DNA of 14,362 nt from Planctomycetota bacterium (GTDB lineage Bacteria; Planctomycetota; Planctomycetia; Isosphaerales; Isosphaeraceae): NCBI GenBank assembly GCA_021778575.1, contig JAJYCH010000036.1:1-14362 (forward strand). The letters are read 5' to 3'. Shown in pieces: positions 7,145-14,362 of the stretch. The position numbers and the translations under genes are program-made. The notes beneath the pieces were generated by a model, which was not told where the DNA came from, made no database searches, and saw only the letters and a list, made by a program, of their open reading frames with translations. How positions within the stretch are numbered: position 1 is the stretch's first letter; every line of letters starts with the position of its first letter.

Positions 7145-9391
7145 TCAGGGCAACTTCCGCATGTGGAATCGCACGGTTGTCGTTTCACCCACGCGACATT
7201 CCACTTCCTGCCCGTCTTTCTCAACCACTTCATACCCCTCGGGATAGGCTTGAATCGCGATCCCGATGAGTTGCTTGCCAGGCTCGGTGAGCACCTTGAC
7301 TCGTCCTTGTTCGTTGGTCCGAGGGGAATCGCGCCGGACCAACCGGGGGGCCTCGAACGATTTCACAAAGAAGAAATTGCGTGGACCGTACTCGGACGGG
7401 TGCCAGAGATCGACGCCGGCTAGCCCTTGACCGGTCGCTTCGTCGGTGACGATCACTTCGAGGTCCGCGCCTCGCCTGAGGGTGTAAACGAGAGGTTCGG
7501 TCGGTCCCTTCTCGCCAAGTTCGAGCGTTCCCCCGGTGACCAGGTAGGGAGTCCCTACCGGCGGCCAGTTTTCCATCTGGTACTTTCCACGAGAGAGATG
7601 CAAGGTGACGCGCCCCTGCTCGTCGGAAATCGCGTAATCTCCCCCAGCCTGGACGAAGGCTTTGGCAACGGGCAGGCGAGTATCGGCGTAGACCATCTGG
7701 ATCGGAACATCCATCGGGATCGGCATCGTCAGCTTCAGCTCGCCGGTCTCGGGCGGGATTCCCTGATACTCACGCTCGGACTTCTCGGCCGTCGCGGCGA
7801 TGATCGAGGTCGAGGGGAACCCCTTGGCGTCAACCATGATCCGGAACCGGCAGTCGATCGGTAGGCCGGTGAACTCGTAGCGCCCTTGCGCGTCGGTGGT
7901 CCGAGTCTTCATGGATTCGGGCGGAGGTTCATCAATATACGAATCGAATTCCCAGTTCCGGTTATCGTCCCAGGTGACGCCGACCTCGCAGTTCCGGACG
8001 GTCAATTTGATGCCTGGCTGGGGCTGGCCTCGGTCGTCGATCACAGTCCCGTGGAGACTGGCGGGCGGCGGAAAGCTGAGGTCGATCTCGATCGGATCAT
8101 CAGCGGAATAGGCGGCGGGTGGGTCGAGAAGCACCTGTTCGGTGCGGGCAAACAGCGGACTCTGGCCTGGATAGTAGTTCTTGGTGCTCCGAAACGCGAA
8201 ACCAAGCCCCTCGGCCTCGCCGTAGACCTGGAAGGCCCCGTGGTCCTTGCCCCCCACGGTATCGGCTCGTTTGATTGGCAAGACGAGATCGCGGAACTCG
8301 TAGCGACCCTCGGCGTCGGTCTTGACCTCGGCCAGTCTCCCATACGAGGCCATACGTGAACCGACGTAAATCTGGGCGCCGGCGATCGGCTTGTCGGTCG
8401 AGTTGAATGCCCGCCCCTTGATCGTGATCTTGCGGGTGTAGGTTGGCGGCAGCGGTTCGTCGGCGACCTTTTTCGGCGGAGCTTTCGCGGCTTGCGGATC
8501 GGGACGACCTGGTTTCCCCTTGGCGGGGTCTTGCGTGCGGGCCTGTTGCCAGACCAGACCCAGAATCAGGCTGGAGCCGATGATCCACTGAAGCTTGAAC
8601 ATGATGGATTCCTTGAGATAAGTCCGGGCCCACTCCGCGGCGACGGTCGAAACCTGCCGGGCCGCCGCCCACCCTCCGCCCTTCGCGAGCGTCACGCCCG
8701 CAAGAGCCGTCGACGCGACCCAGGCCATCGGCGGCGTGGCCTGTGCTTCGAGCCCCCAGGCCACTCCCACCAGGGCCGTCGAGGGCGCCAGCCCCCGGCG
8801 GATCAGCCGCCCTTTGAGCCGTTCGCGACCCCGGGAGAGCCGGGTCTCCACCGTCCGAGGGGGACATCCGAGCCGACCGGCGGCCTGCTCGTGGGTCAAC
8901 CCGGTGAGGTCGCAAAGGATGATCACATCGCGATAACGGTCAGGGAGCTTCGCCAGTTCCTCATGAAGCTCGGCCCAGTTTGCCGACGACTCGGGCTCGG
9001 TTGGCTTCGTCTGGGCGATCTCGGCACTCCGGCGTTCGTGGCGACGCCGGCGGATCGATTGCCGGAGCGCTCGCAGCGCGATCCGTCGAGCGGTCCCGTA
9101 GAGCCAGCTCGCCAGCGCCTCGGGCTGGCGGATCGAGCCGGCTTTGCGGGCGAGGATGAAGAAAGTCGCCTGAGCGGCGTCCTGAGCTTCGTGCGAGTTG
9201 CCCAGAACATCGCGGCAAACGCGAAGACCCATCCGGGCATGACGATACACCAGGGCCTCGAAAGCCGGTTCCGACGACGATTCTCTCCGCAGAAATCGAG
9301 CGAGAAGCTCGCCGTCGCTCAACGAGCCCGAGGCTCCCAGGTCGAAGACGCTCTGAAGCTGGCGGGCCGCCCCTTTGATCCCTCTGCCCAT
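7145..9391 (-). CDS. Membrane-tethered ECF sigma factor with extracytoplasmic carboxypeptidase-regulatory-like domains
   Basis: This is a 748-residue fusion. Residues 25-110 carry ECF sigma2 (AFEALVYRHARMGLRVCRDVLG and AQDAAQATFFILARKA), and 145-200 sigma4 (LPDRYRDVIILCDLTG, the helix-turn-helix EQAAGRLGCPPRTVETRLSR). An alanine-rich linker follows, then one hydrophobic helix at about 264-281 (FKLQWIIGSSLILGLVW), a proline/lysine-rich spacer and a beta-rich region. That region has at least two carboxypeptidase-regulatory-like repeats, each ending in YEFRDL or YEFTGLP-type strands (about 320-375 and 450-520), plus further Ig-like segments to the end. Planctomycetes are known for ECF factors with C-terminal extensions. 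I infer that the outside domain senses and that cleavage or conformational change frees the sigma part. The ATG has GAGGAG nine bases upstream. No anti-sigma gene is adjacent. Confidence 0.88.
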   Translation of the reverse strand: MGRGIKGAARQLQSVFDLGASGSLSDGELLARFLRRESSSEPAFEALVYRHARMGLRVCRDVLGNSHEAQDAAQATFFILARKAGSIRQPEALASWLYGTARRIALRALRQSIRRRRHERRSAEIAQTKPTEPESSANWAELHEELAKLPDRYRDVIILCDLTGLTHEQAAGRLGCPPRTVETRLSRGRERLKGRLIRRGLAPSTALVGVAWGLEAQATPPMAWVASTALAGVTLAKGGGWAAARQVSTVAAEWARTYLKESIMFKLQWIIGSSLILGLVWQQARTQDPAKGKPGRPDPQAAKAPPKKVADEPLPPTYTRKITIKGRAFNSTDKPIAGAQIYVGSRMASYGRLAEVKTDAEGRYEFRDLVLPIKRADTVGGKDHGAFQVYGEAEGLGFAFRSTKNYYPGQSPLFARTEQVLLDPPAAYSADDPIEIDLSFPPPASLHGTVIDDRGQPQPGIKLTVRNCEVGVTWDDNRNWEFDSYIDEPPPESMKTRTTDAQGRYEFTGLPIDCRFRIMVDAKGFPSTSIIAATAEKSEREYQGIPPETGELKLTMPIPMDVPIQMVYADTRLPVAKAFVQAGGDYAISDEQGRVTLHLSRGKYQMENWPPVGTPYLVTGGTLELGEKGPTEPLVYTLRRGADLEVIVTDEATGQGLAGVDLWHPSEYGPRNFFFVKSFEAPRLVRRDSPRTNEQGRVKVLTEPGKQLIGIAIQAYPEGYEVVEKDGQEVECRVGETTTVRFHMRKLP

Positions 9392-9429
9392 CGTCGCGAA
9401 CTCCTCAGCGCCGGTCAGGTCGATGAGGT

Positions 9430-9470
9430 AGTATCGCGCAAGTCGCCCGAACCCTTCAATTATTTTGAAG
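9430..9470 (-). promoter_or_regulatory. Hairpin and weak candidate promoter before the ECF gene
   Basis: CTTCAA (9454-9459) and TTGAAG (9465-9470) form a six-pair stem with a five-base loop in the leader of the sigma-factor gene. On the minus strand the near arm also reads TTGAAG, and GATACT lies 18 bases further on (9435-9430), a four-of-six match for each promoter hexamer. Overlap of the inverted repeat with the -35 element would suit an operator, but this is weak evidence. Confidence 0.25.
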
Positions 9471-9600
9471 AGTCGGCGATTTCCTCGAAAATGAAGTTCC
9501 GGTTCAACCCAATCCAGCCTCTGGAAATGACGAACGACGAATCGCCCTGGAATTCAGGACGACTCGTCGTGAGAGAATACGATTCGGTTGGACGGAGCGA

Positions 9601-10062
9601 TTACTTGGGGTCGCCGAGAACGTTGTCGAACGCCTTTTCGGCCGACTTCTCGACATTCTCCTTGGCGGAATTGATTCGCCGATTGGCTTCCTTTTCGGCG
9701 TCGCCGACGGCCTGCTTCACGCCACTCCGGAGCTTGCCTTCGGTGTCCTTGGCGTCTCGCTTGAGCTTTCCGGCGGCTTCCTGGGCATTACTTTTGACGT
9801 CATCAGTGACCTGGATCACCCGCACTTTCAAGCTGTCGGTTTCATTCTCGACCGCGCCAGAGGCTTGCTTGACCTGTTGGTCGACGGCTTGTCCGGCTTG
9901 CTCGATGGTTGGTGGGGCCGGCGAGTCGACAACCGTCGGCGGATTGGGCGCGACCTCGGCGACCGGGGTGGAAGGGGTGTCCGTACCGCAGCCGACCATC
10001 GGGGCCAGGACCAGACCGAGCGCGGCGATTGTCGGAGCGAAACGGCGAAGGTGGTTGAACAT
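9601..10062 (-). CDS. Small lipoprotein with amphipathic helical body
   Basis: The 153-residue protein starts with a lipoprotein signal: arginines at 6-7, a hydrophobic run (IAALGLVLAPMVGC) and Cys25 as the probable lipidation site. A proline/threonine-rich spacer (about 28-55) follows, then a body rich in alanine, lysine and glutamate (for example KLKRDAKDTEGKL, AEKEANRRINSAKENVEKSAEKAF). It should form long amphipathic helices resembling apolipoprotein-like or LEA-type proteins. ATG at 10062 is chosen because CAGGGA lies six bases upstream; in-frame ATGs at 10068 and 10077 are alternatives. The gene is upstream of the ECF gene on the same strand, 209 bases away, and diverges from the YfhO gene. 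Its function is unknown; membrane or envelope association is inferred. Confidence 0.75.
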   Translation of the reverse strand: MFNHLRRFAPTIAALGLVLAPMVGCGTDTPSTPVAEVAPNPPTVVDSPAPPTIEQAGQAVDQQVKQASGAVENETDSLKVRVIQVTDDVKSNAQEAAGKLKRDAKDTEGKLRSGVKQAVGDAEKEANRRINSAKENVEKSAEKAFDNVLGDPK

Positions 10063-10123
10063 GATCATCCCTGACATCTCGAATCAAAGGACCCAGCGAC
10101 GGGCCATCCCCGTCGGTTCGCTC

Positions 10124-10151
10124 ATTTTACGAACCGCTCCAAAGTCGACAA
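10124..10151 (-). promoter_or_regulatory. Candidate promoter for the lipoprotein gene
   Basis: On the minus strand TTGTCG (10151-10146) and TAAAAT (10129-10124) are 16 bases apart, close to sigma70 consensus at -10. Transcription would start near 10117, about 55 bases before the lipoprotein ATG. It lies back to back with the candidate promoter of the membrane protein gene. Confidence 0.45.
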
Positions 10152-10168
10152 CCTCGGTTTTCGCTCCG

Positions 10169-10197
10169 GTGACAGGTTGACCTTGCATCGGTAGAGT
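10169..10197 (+). promoter_or_regulatory. Candidate promoter for the YfhO-family gene
   Basis: GTGACA (10169-10174) and TAGAGT (10192-10197) are 17 bases apart, matching five and four of six consensus positions. The start would lie near 10204, giving a leader of about 35 bases. Confidence 0.4.
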
Positions 10198-10238
10198 AGG
10201 CCGGTCGAAACCGGATCGAGACCTCGAAGGATCGCGGA

Positions 10239-13118
10239 ATGGAGCGACTTCTTGACGTGCGGTTGCTGACGCTGGTCTGTGTCCTGGGCGTCGTGGTGGG
10301 TGACTTCGGGTCGATCGCCAGTTCAGGGCGTCAGCTCGCCTTTCGCGACTTCTCCGACTTTTACTACCCGCTCTACCAGAAGGTCCAGCACGAGTGGGCG
10401 GCGGGCCGTTTACCGCTCTGGTCGAACACCGAGAACGGCGGGATGCCGCTCCTCGGAAATCCGACGGCCGCCGTGCTCTATCCCGGCAAGGTGATCTACG
10501 CGTGTCTCCCTTATCCCTGGGCGGCCAAGGTTTACGTCGTCGCTCACGTGATCCTGGCCTTCGTGGCCATGGTGGTCTTGCTCCGGGGCTGGGGGGTCTC
10601 GGCCGTGGGCTCGACTCTGGGCGGGCTGGCCTATGCGTTCGGTGCTCCGGTTTTGACTCAATACAGCAACGTCGTCTTCTTGGTCGGGGCGGCCTGGATG
10701 CCGCTGGGGCTCCGTTCCGCCGACGCCTGGCTCCGGTCGAGGGATGGTCGAGGATGCCTCGGCCTGGCGTTCGTGCTTGCCATGCAACTGCTCGGGGGCG
10801 ACCCCGAGGCCGCTTATCTGACGGCTTTCGCCTCGGTGGCCGGCGCGGTCGGGTTCTGGATTGTCGCCGATCGGCCTGGTCGCGGCTGGCGGATTTCGCT
10901 GGTCGCGGTCGGGCTCCTGGCGGCTTACGGCGGATTGCTGACGCTGGAGATTCTTCAGTTCTCGACAGGTCTGGCCAGTGTGCTCCTCTGGGTCGTGCTC
11001 GGAGGTTTCGTGCTGATCCGGGGCGGCTCGATCCGCGATCGAGGAAGTCTGGCCAGGCGCTGGCTGGGGCTGGCCGGAGCCTGTGGGCTGGCCCTCGCCC
11101 TGTCGGGAGCCCAGCTTGTCCCGACGCTGGAGTTCATCGGTCAATCGTCGCGGGGTGATTCCTCGATTCCGATCGACATTTATGCCCATGGGATTCATCC
11201 CGCGCGGCTGGTCGAGTGGTTCTGGCCCCATTTCTTCGGGTCGACCTTCGGTGTCAACCGAAACTGGCTGACCGCCTTGCCGCCGACGAACGACCAGAAC
11301 GTCTGGATGACCTCGATCTATCTCGGTGGCCTGACGTTGTTGCTCGCCGCCGGGGCGATCGGCAAAGGAGGCGGCTCGACGGGTCGGGGCTGGATGATCG
11401 GCCTGGCGGTGGTCGGGATTCTGGGCGGATTGGGTGATCATGCCAGTCCCATCTTCATCGCCCGGGCATTACCGGGAGGCGAGACCCGGTTCGGCACGCT
11501 GGAGGGGACCGAGCCGTCGCTCCCTCGCGAGGATGGTCGGCTTCGCGATGGCGATGGCGGAGTTTACTGGTTCCTCAGCTCGGCCCTGCCCGGCTTCCGA
11601 TCGTTCCGCTATCCGGGCAAGCTGTTCATCCCCGGAGCGCTGGGGATTGCCGCGCTGGCCGGGATGGGGTTCGATGGTCTGGTCGCCGGGCGACGTCGGG
11701 CCGGTGTCGGACTCGCCTGGGGAGTTCTGTCTGTCGGCCTGATTGGCCTGGTGATGACCTTTGTTGCCAACGGCTGGGTCCTCGGGCTTCTCGAAGGACG
11801 AGCGGCCTGGGCGAATTCAGCGTTCGGACCCTTCGACCCGCTCGGGGCTCTGACGGTTCTTCGCGGCGGCTTGATCCAGGGCTCGCTGAACGCTGCTGGA
11901 TTTCTGATCCTGGCACGGCTGGCCGCAACCCGCCCGAAGCTGGCGGGGATCGGTGCTCTCTTGATCCTGTCGGCCGACCTGGTCGTGGCGAATCGCGGCG
12001 AAGTGGGGACCATCGCGGCCTCGGCCTATGAGTTCGAGCCCAGAGCCCTGGCCGCCATCGAACGTTCGGAGCGTGAGAATCCCGAAGCCGGTCCGTTCCG
12101 GATCTTCCGCCTGCCCTCGTGGGCCTTGATGCGCTGGAGCGAGATCAGTTCACCCGACCGGCTTGAAGAGATCGTGCGCTGGGAACGCGACACGCTCCGG
12201 CCCAAGTATGAGCAGACGCTGGGACTCGAATCAACCTTCGCTTACTCGACGGCCGAACTGGCCGCAAGCCGCGCTTTCTTCGAGCCCTTTCGCGTCTTAC
12301 CTGCGCCGGAAGTGGCCCGGAGACTGGGGATTCCCGCCGATCGCCCGGTCGTTTACTATCCCCGACGCGGCTTTGACCTCTGGAACACGCGTTATTTCAT
12401 CGTCCCGGCTCGACTGGCCTGGAATAGCTCATCGCGAGGGTTTGCCTCGCTCGCGCCGAACACCGTTTCGATCTTTCCGGAAGGATTGACCGGTCCCGAC
12501 GCCAGGAGCAGGCGCGAGGAATGGGGCCGGACCGACGATTTCCAGGTCCTCCGGAATCGCGCGGCCTTGCCCCGAGCCTGGGTCGTTCACCGGGTCATCC
12601 CGGTCGGGGCGAACGAGGTCGTCTCGCCGGCAGATCGTCGCCAGTTGATGACCCGGATTCTCTATCAGGACGACGAACTCTGGCACGACGACGCGCTCGT
12701 GGCGACCGACCCGCGCCGGGTCGCCCACGTTGAAGCATCGATCACGGAACTCGCCGGACTGGCCGGAGGAATCGAAGCGTCCGAACCGGTCAAGGTCAGC
12801 GACGACCATGACCCGTCACGGGTGGAACTGAGGGTGACGCTCGGATCGCCGGGTCTCGTCATTCTCGCCGACATGATCTATCCCGGCTGGACACTCGAAA
12901 TCGACGGCCGGCCCGCCCCGATCTTCCGGGCCAATCGGGCCATGCGCGGAGCGGTCGTCCCCGCCGGAGAACACCGCCTGGTCTATCAATACCGTCCGGC
13001 TTCACTGACGATCGGAATCGGCCTGTCGGTCGCGGGATGGTTGGTCTGGGTGGTGGTGTTGCGATCGAGCGGACGGAGCGGAGGGCTGGATCGAACTTCC
13101 GCTCGACTCGGCCCGTAA
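10239..13118 (+). CDS. YfhO-family polytopic membrane protein
   Basis: The 959-residue integral membrane protein has about 13 hydrophobic helices in its N-terminal 585 residues, a large soluble region (about 590-920) and a final helix (about 922-943, IGIGLSVAGWLVWVVVL). Family marks are the first exported loop (FRDFSDFYYPLYQKV, GRLPLWSNTENGG) with acidic residues as in GT-C glycosyltransferases, GGDPEAAYLTAF, and the C-terminal MIYPGWTLEIDGRPAPIFRAN followed by GEHRLVYQYRP, typical of YfhO. In Firmicutes YfhO is linked to glycosylation of lipoteichoic acid; in this organism the acceptor is unknown. The ATG has GAAGGA six bases upstream. The protein is longer than typical Bacillus members because of the large soluble part. 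The gene starts divergently from the lipoprotein. Confidence 0.88.
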   Translation: MERLLDVRLLTLVCVLGVVVGDFGSIASSGRQLAFRDFSDFYYPLYQKVQHEWAAGRLPLWSNTENGGMPLLGNPTAAVLYPGKVIYACLPYPWAAKVYVVAHVILAFVAMVVLLRGWGVSAVGSTLGGLAYAFGAPVLTQYSNVVFLVGAAWMPLGLRSADAWLRSRDGRGCLGLAFVLAMQLLGGDPEAAYLTAFASVAGAVGFWIVADRPGRGWRISLVAVGLLAAYGGLLTLEILQFSTGLASVLLWVVLGGFVLIRGGSIRDRGSLARRWLGLAGACGLALALSGAQLVPTLEFIGQSSRGDSSIPIDIYAHGIHPARLVEWFWPHFFGSTFGVNRNWLTALPPTNDQNVWMTSIYLGGLTLLLAAGAIGKGGGSTGRGWMIGLAVVGILGGLGDHASPIFIARALPGGETRFGTLEGTEPSLPREDGRLRDGDGGVYWFLSSALPGFRSFRYPGKLFIPGALGIAALAGMGFDGLVAGRRRAGVGLAWGVLSVGLIGLVMTFVANGWVLGLLEGRAAWANSAFGPFDPLGALTVLRGGLIQGSLNAAGFLILARLAATRPKLAGIGALLILSADLVVANRGEVGTIAASAYEFEPRALAAIERSERENPEAGPFRIFRLPSWALMRWSEISSPDRLEEIVRWERDTLRPKYEQTLGLESTFAYSTAELAASRAFFEPFRVLPAPEVARRLGIPADRPVVYYPRRGFDLWNTRYFIVPARLAWNSSSRGFASLAPNTVSIFPEGLTGPDARSRREEWGRTDDFQVLRNRAALPRAWVVHRVIPVGANEVVSPADRRQLMTRILYQDDELWHDDALVATDPRRVAHVEASITELAGLAGGIEASEPVKVSDDHDPSRVELRVTLGSPGLVILADMIYPGWTLEIDGRPAPIFRANRAMRGAVVPAGEHRLVYQYRPASLTIGIGLSVAGWLVWVVVLRSSGRSGGLDRTSARLGP

Positions 13119-13317
13119 CCGGAGCAATTCATGCTTGATCGGCGAAAGGTCGCGAATCAAGAGATCCGGCATGATATCTCGTATCCCTCCGGCGAGATGC
13201 TATCAAAAGGGTATTGCGAGTTCCGGAGCGGAATCAAGGCCTGGCTAGACCAAGAAAATTGGAACGCGCTCGACCAGCCTGCGCCGATGAAAAGAGATTT
13301 TTCGAGGTTCAAGAAAA

Positions 13318-13388
13318 CTACCCGGCCAGGATTCGAACCTGGAAAAACAGGACCAAAACCTGTTGTGATACCGTTTCACCACCGGGTA
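13318..13388 (-). tRNA. tRNA-Gln (UUG)
   Basis: The 71-nt cloverleaf folds fully: acceptor TACCCGG/CCGGGTA with a G discriminator, four-pair D stem GTGA/TCAC, anticodon stem ACAGG/CCTGT with loop TTTTGGT, a four-base variable loop, and T arm CCAGG-TTCGAAT-CCTGG. The anticodon is TTG, reading CAA (and CAG by wobble). The U1-A72 pair, a bacterial glutamine-tRNA feature, is present. No CCA is encoded. It lies 72 bases downstream of rex on the same strand. Confidence 0.97.
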
Positions 13389-13420
13389 AATAATCGCGAG
13401 GCTTGCGAGGACAGAAACGC

Positions 13421-13449
13421 ATTCTAGCGAGCGGGCGGCCGATCGGGAA
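13421..13449 (-). promoter_or_regulatory. Candidate -10 element for tRNA-Gln
   Basis: TAGAAT on the minus strand (13426-13421) matches five of six positions and lies about 33 bases before the mature tRNA end, leaving a leader of about 26 bases. The hexamer 17 bases upstream, TTCCCG (13449-13444), is a poor -35. The tRNA could also be reached by read-through from rex. Confidence 0.35.
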
Positions 13450-13459
13450 GAGAAAGAAA

Positions 13460-14134
13460 TCAGCCCACGAATGAAATCCCGCCCCGGGTGGTCTGCGTCT
13501 TGTATGCCAGATGTTCGAGCTGGACGCTCAGATCGACCGCCACGATGCTGACCGAAGCCGGCACGATCAGGGGCATCGGCGCGAAGTTGAAGATTCCCAG
13601 AATACCGCTTGCCACCAACTGGTCGGCCACGTGTTGCGCGGCCTCGGCGGGGACCGACAGCACCGCCAGGCTGATGTTTTGCTGGACAATCACCTCGGCC
13701 AGGGTATCGAGCGAGCGAACCGTCATCCCCTCGAAATCGCTACCGATCTTGTGCGGATCACTGTCGAACAGGGCGACGATCCGGAAGCCCCGGTTCCGAA
13801 AGCCGCGATACTTCAATAACGCCCTGCCCAGGTTTCCCAGTCCGATCAGCGCCAGCGGCCACTCGCGATCAATCCCGAGAATCCGTTGCAGCGCGGTGAT
13901 CAGCTCGTCGATCCTGTAGCCGATCCCGGGATAACCAAACTGACCGAAGAACGCCAGATCCTTGCGAACCTGGGCATCGTTGATCGCCAGGGCGGCTCCG
14001 AGTTGCGAACTGGAGACCGTCAAAATCCCCTGGGACTGAAACGATTCCAACTGGCGGAGATAGAGGCTCACCCGTCCGACCACCGCGTTGGGGGCCGGCC
14101 TATCTCCCGATGGCTCGCGGCGAGGGTCTCTCAC
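13460..14134 (-). CDS. rex: Redox-sensing transcriptional repressor Rex
   Basis: Rex senses the NADH/NAD+ ratio and represses fermentative and respiratory genes when NADH is low. The winged helix spans about 20-70 (YLRQLESFQSQGILTVSS, QVRKDLAFFGQFG). The Rossmann domain has GLGNLG at 98-103 and an acidic FDSDP after the second strand, with a C-terminal helix for domain swapping (VQLEHLAYKTQ). GTG at 14134 (224 aa) is preferred because GGAG lies seven bases upstream and the first 19 residues are already extra to the usual family start. A TTG at 14182 stays in frame and would add 16 residues with no good ribosome site. No clear TTGTGAA-type palindromic Rex operator is visible upstream. Confidence 0.93.
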   Translation of the reverse strand: MRDPRREPSGDRPAPNAVVGRVSLYLRQLESFQSQGILTVSSSQLGAALAINDAQVRKDLAFFGQFGYPGIGYRIDELITALQRILGIDREWPLALIGLGNLGRALLKYRGFRNRGFRIVALFDSDPHKIGSDFEGMTVRSLDTLAEVIVQQNISLAVLSVPAEAAQHVADQLVASGILGIFNFAPMPLIVPASVSIVAVDLSVQLEHLAYKTQTTRGGISFVG

Positions 14135-14193
14135 GCTAGCACTCCGGGGGACGCATCGGGAACGCTTCGCCACCGTCAACAATGACGTAATTC

Positions 14194-14223
14194 ATTTTAT
14201 CGATGATCCTTGCGAATCGTCAA
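14194..14223 (-). promoter_or_regulatory. Candidate rex promoter
   Basis: On the minus strand TTGACG (14223-14218) and TAAAAT (14199-14194) are 18 bases apart, five of six matches in each hexamer. The start would be near 14187, about 53 bases before the preferred GTG. It sits directly beside a heptad repeat array. Confidence 0.5.
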
Positions 14224-14256
14224 GCGTGAACGCCCGCCGCCAGCGGTCAGAACCCG

Positions 14257-14362
14257 CTATCCGCTTCCCCCTACCCAACTACCCGCTTCCCACTTCCCAC
14301 TTCCCACTTCCCACTTCCCACTTCCCACTACCCCCTACCCACTTCCCGCTACCCGCTTCCCC
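14257..14362. repeat. Heptad tandem repeat CT(T/A)CCC(A/C/G), at least 15 copies
   Basis: Six perfect CTTCCCA units occupy 14286-14327, flanked by variants such as CTACCCG, CTACCCC and CTTCCCG in the same register, with one extra base at 14278. The array continues to the window edge, so its true length is unknown. On the minus strand it reads GGG every seven bases, a G-quadruplex-capable pattern. It contains no gene. Confidence 0.95.

Noticed and set aside
8492..10180. 562-codon open frame on the plus strand over the ECF and lipoprotein genes
   Set aside because: Antisense to two genes with clear domains and ribosome sites; no family resemblance.
10410..11441. 343-codon open frame on the minus strand within the YfhO gene
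   Set aside because: Polar, glutamine/arginine-rich shadow of hydrophobic coding sequence.
13134..13161. CTTGAT/ATCAAG inverted repeat after the YfhO gene as a terminator
   Set aside because: Six-pair stem with a 16-base loop and no T tract; too weak to call.
13131..13427. 98-codon plus-strand open frame after the YfhO gene, with an acceptable ribosome site
   Set aside because: It translates straight through the antisense of tRNA-Gln (the TRPGFEPG stretch is the usual tRNA artefact). The rest has no recognisable features.
14211..14230. TTGCGAA...GTGAA as a Rex operator upstream of rex
   Set aside because: The half-sites do not form the TTGTGAA-N6-TTCACAA palindrome; autoregulation cannot be claimed from it.

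Overview
The window looks like a chromosomal stretch of a high-GC planctomycete, probably of the Isosphaeraceae/Gemmataceae type. This is an inference from four things: a sigma factor fused to a membrane helix and extracytoplasmic beta-sandwich domains, a divergent LipB next to LipA, a YfhO-like giant membrane protein, and GC-rich core genes (about 62% in a hand-counted lipA line). No phage, transposase, CRISPR or rRNA is seen.

Left half, plus strand. A low-GC leader (1-485) precedes a tightly packed run of seven co-directional genes: lipB and lipA (lipoate synthesis, overlapping by 26 bases), an AAA/ABC-type ATPase and a TOPRIM/DUF4276-like partner (12 bases apart), leuC and leuD (isopropylmalate isomerase, 7 bases apart), and a DUF5984-like orphan. 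All gaps are 32 bases or less, so the run can be read as one transcript. Two parts do not fit the metabolic theme. The ATPase-TOPRIM pair resembles the general architecture of nuclease-type anti-phage cassettes and sits between lipA and leuC. The last gene has no evident link to leucine synthesis. The middle of the ATPase gene has much lower GC (32-37% in two hand-counted lines) than its two ends.

Centre, minus strand. A 748-residue protein joins an ECF sigma factor (sigma2 and sigma4) to a transmembrane segment and repeated carboxypeptidase-regulatory-like domains. Upstream of it on the same strand is a small lipoprotein with an alanine/lysine/glutamate-rich amphipathic body. That gene is divergent from the YfhO-family protein (959 aa, plus strand), and each has its own candidate sigma70-type promoter in the shared 176-base gap.

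Right end. A tRNA-Gln(UUG) on the minus strand lies downstream of rex (NADH/NAD+-sensing repressor, minus strand). rex has a good candidate promoter, and just upstream of that lies an array of 15 CTTCCCA-like heptads running off the window end. Its minus strand is regularly spaced GGG, so it could form a G-quadruplex.

The points most worth following are the LipB that lacks both canonical catalytic residues, the ATPase-TOPRIM pair inside the lip-leu run, and the membrane-tethered sigma factor.
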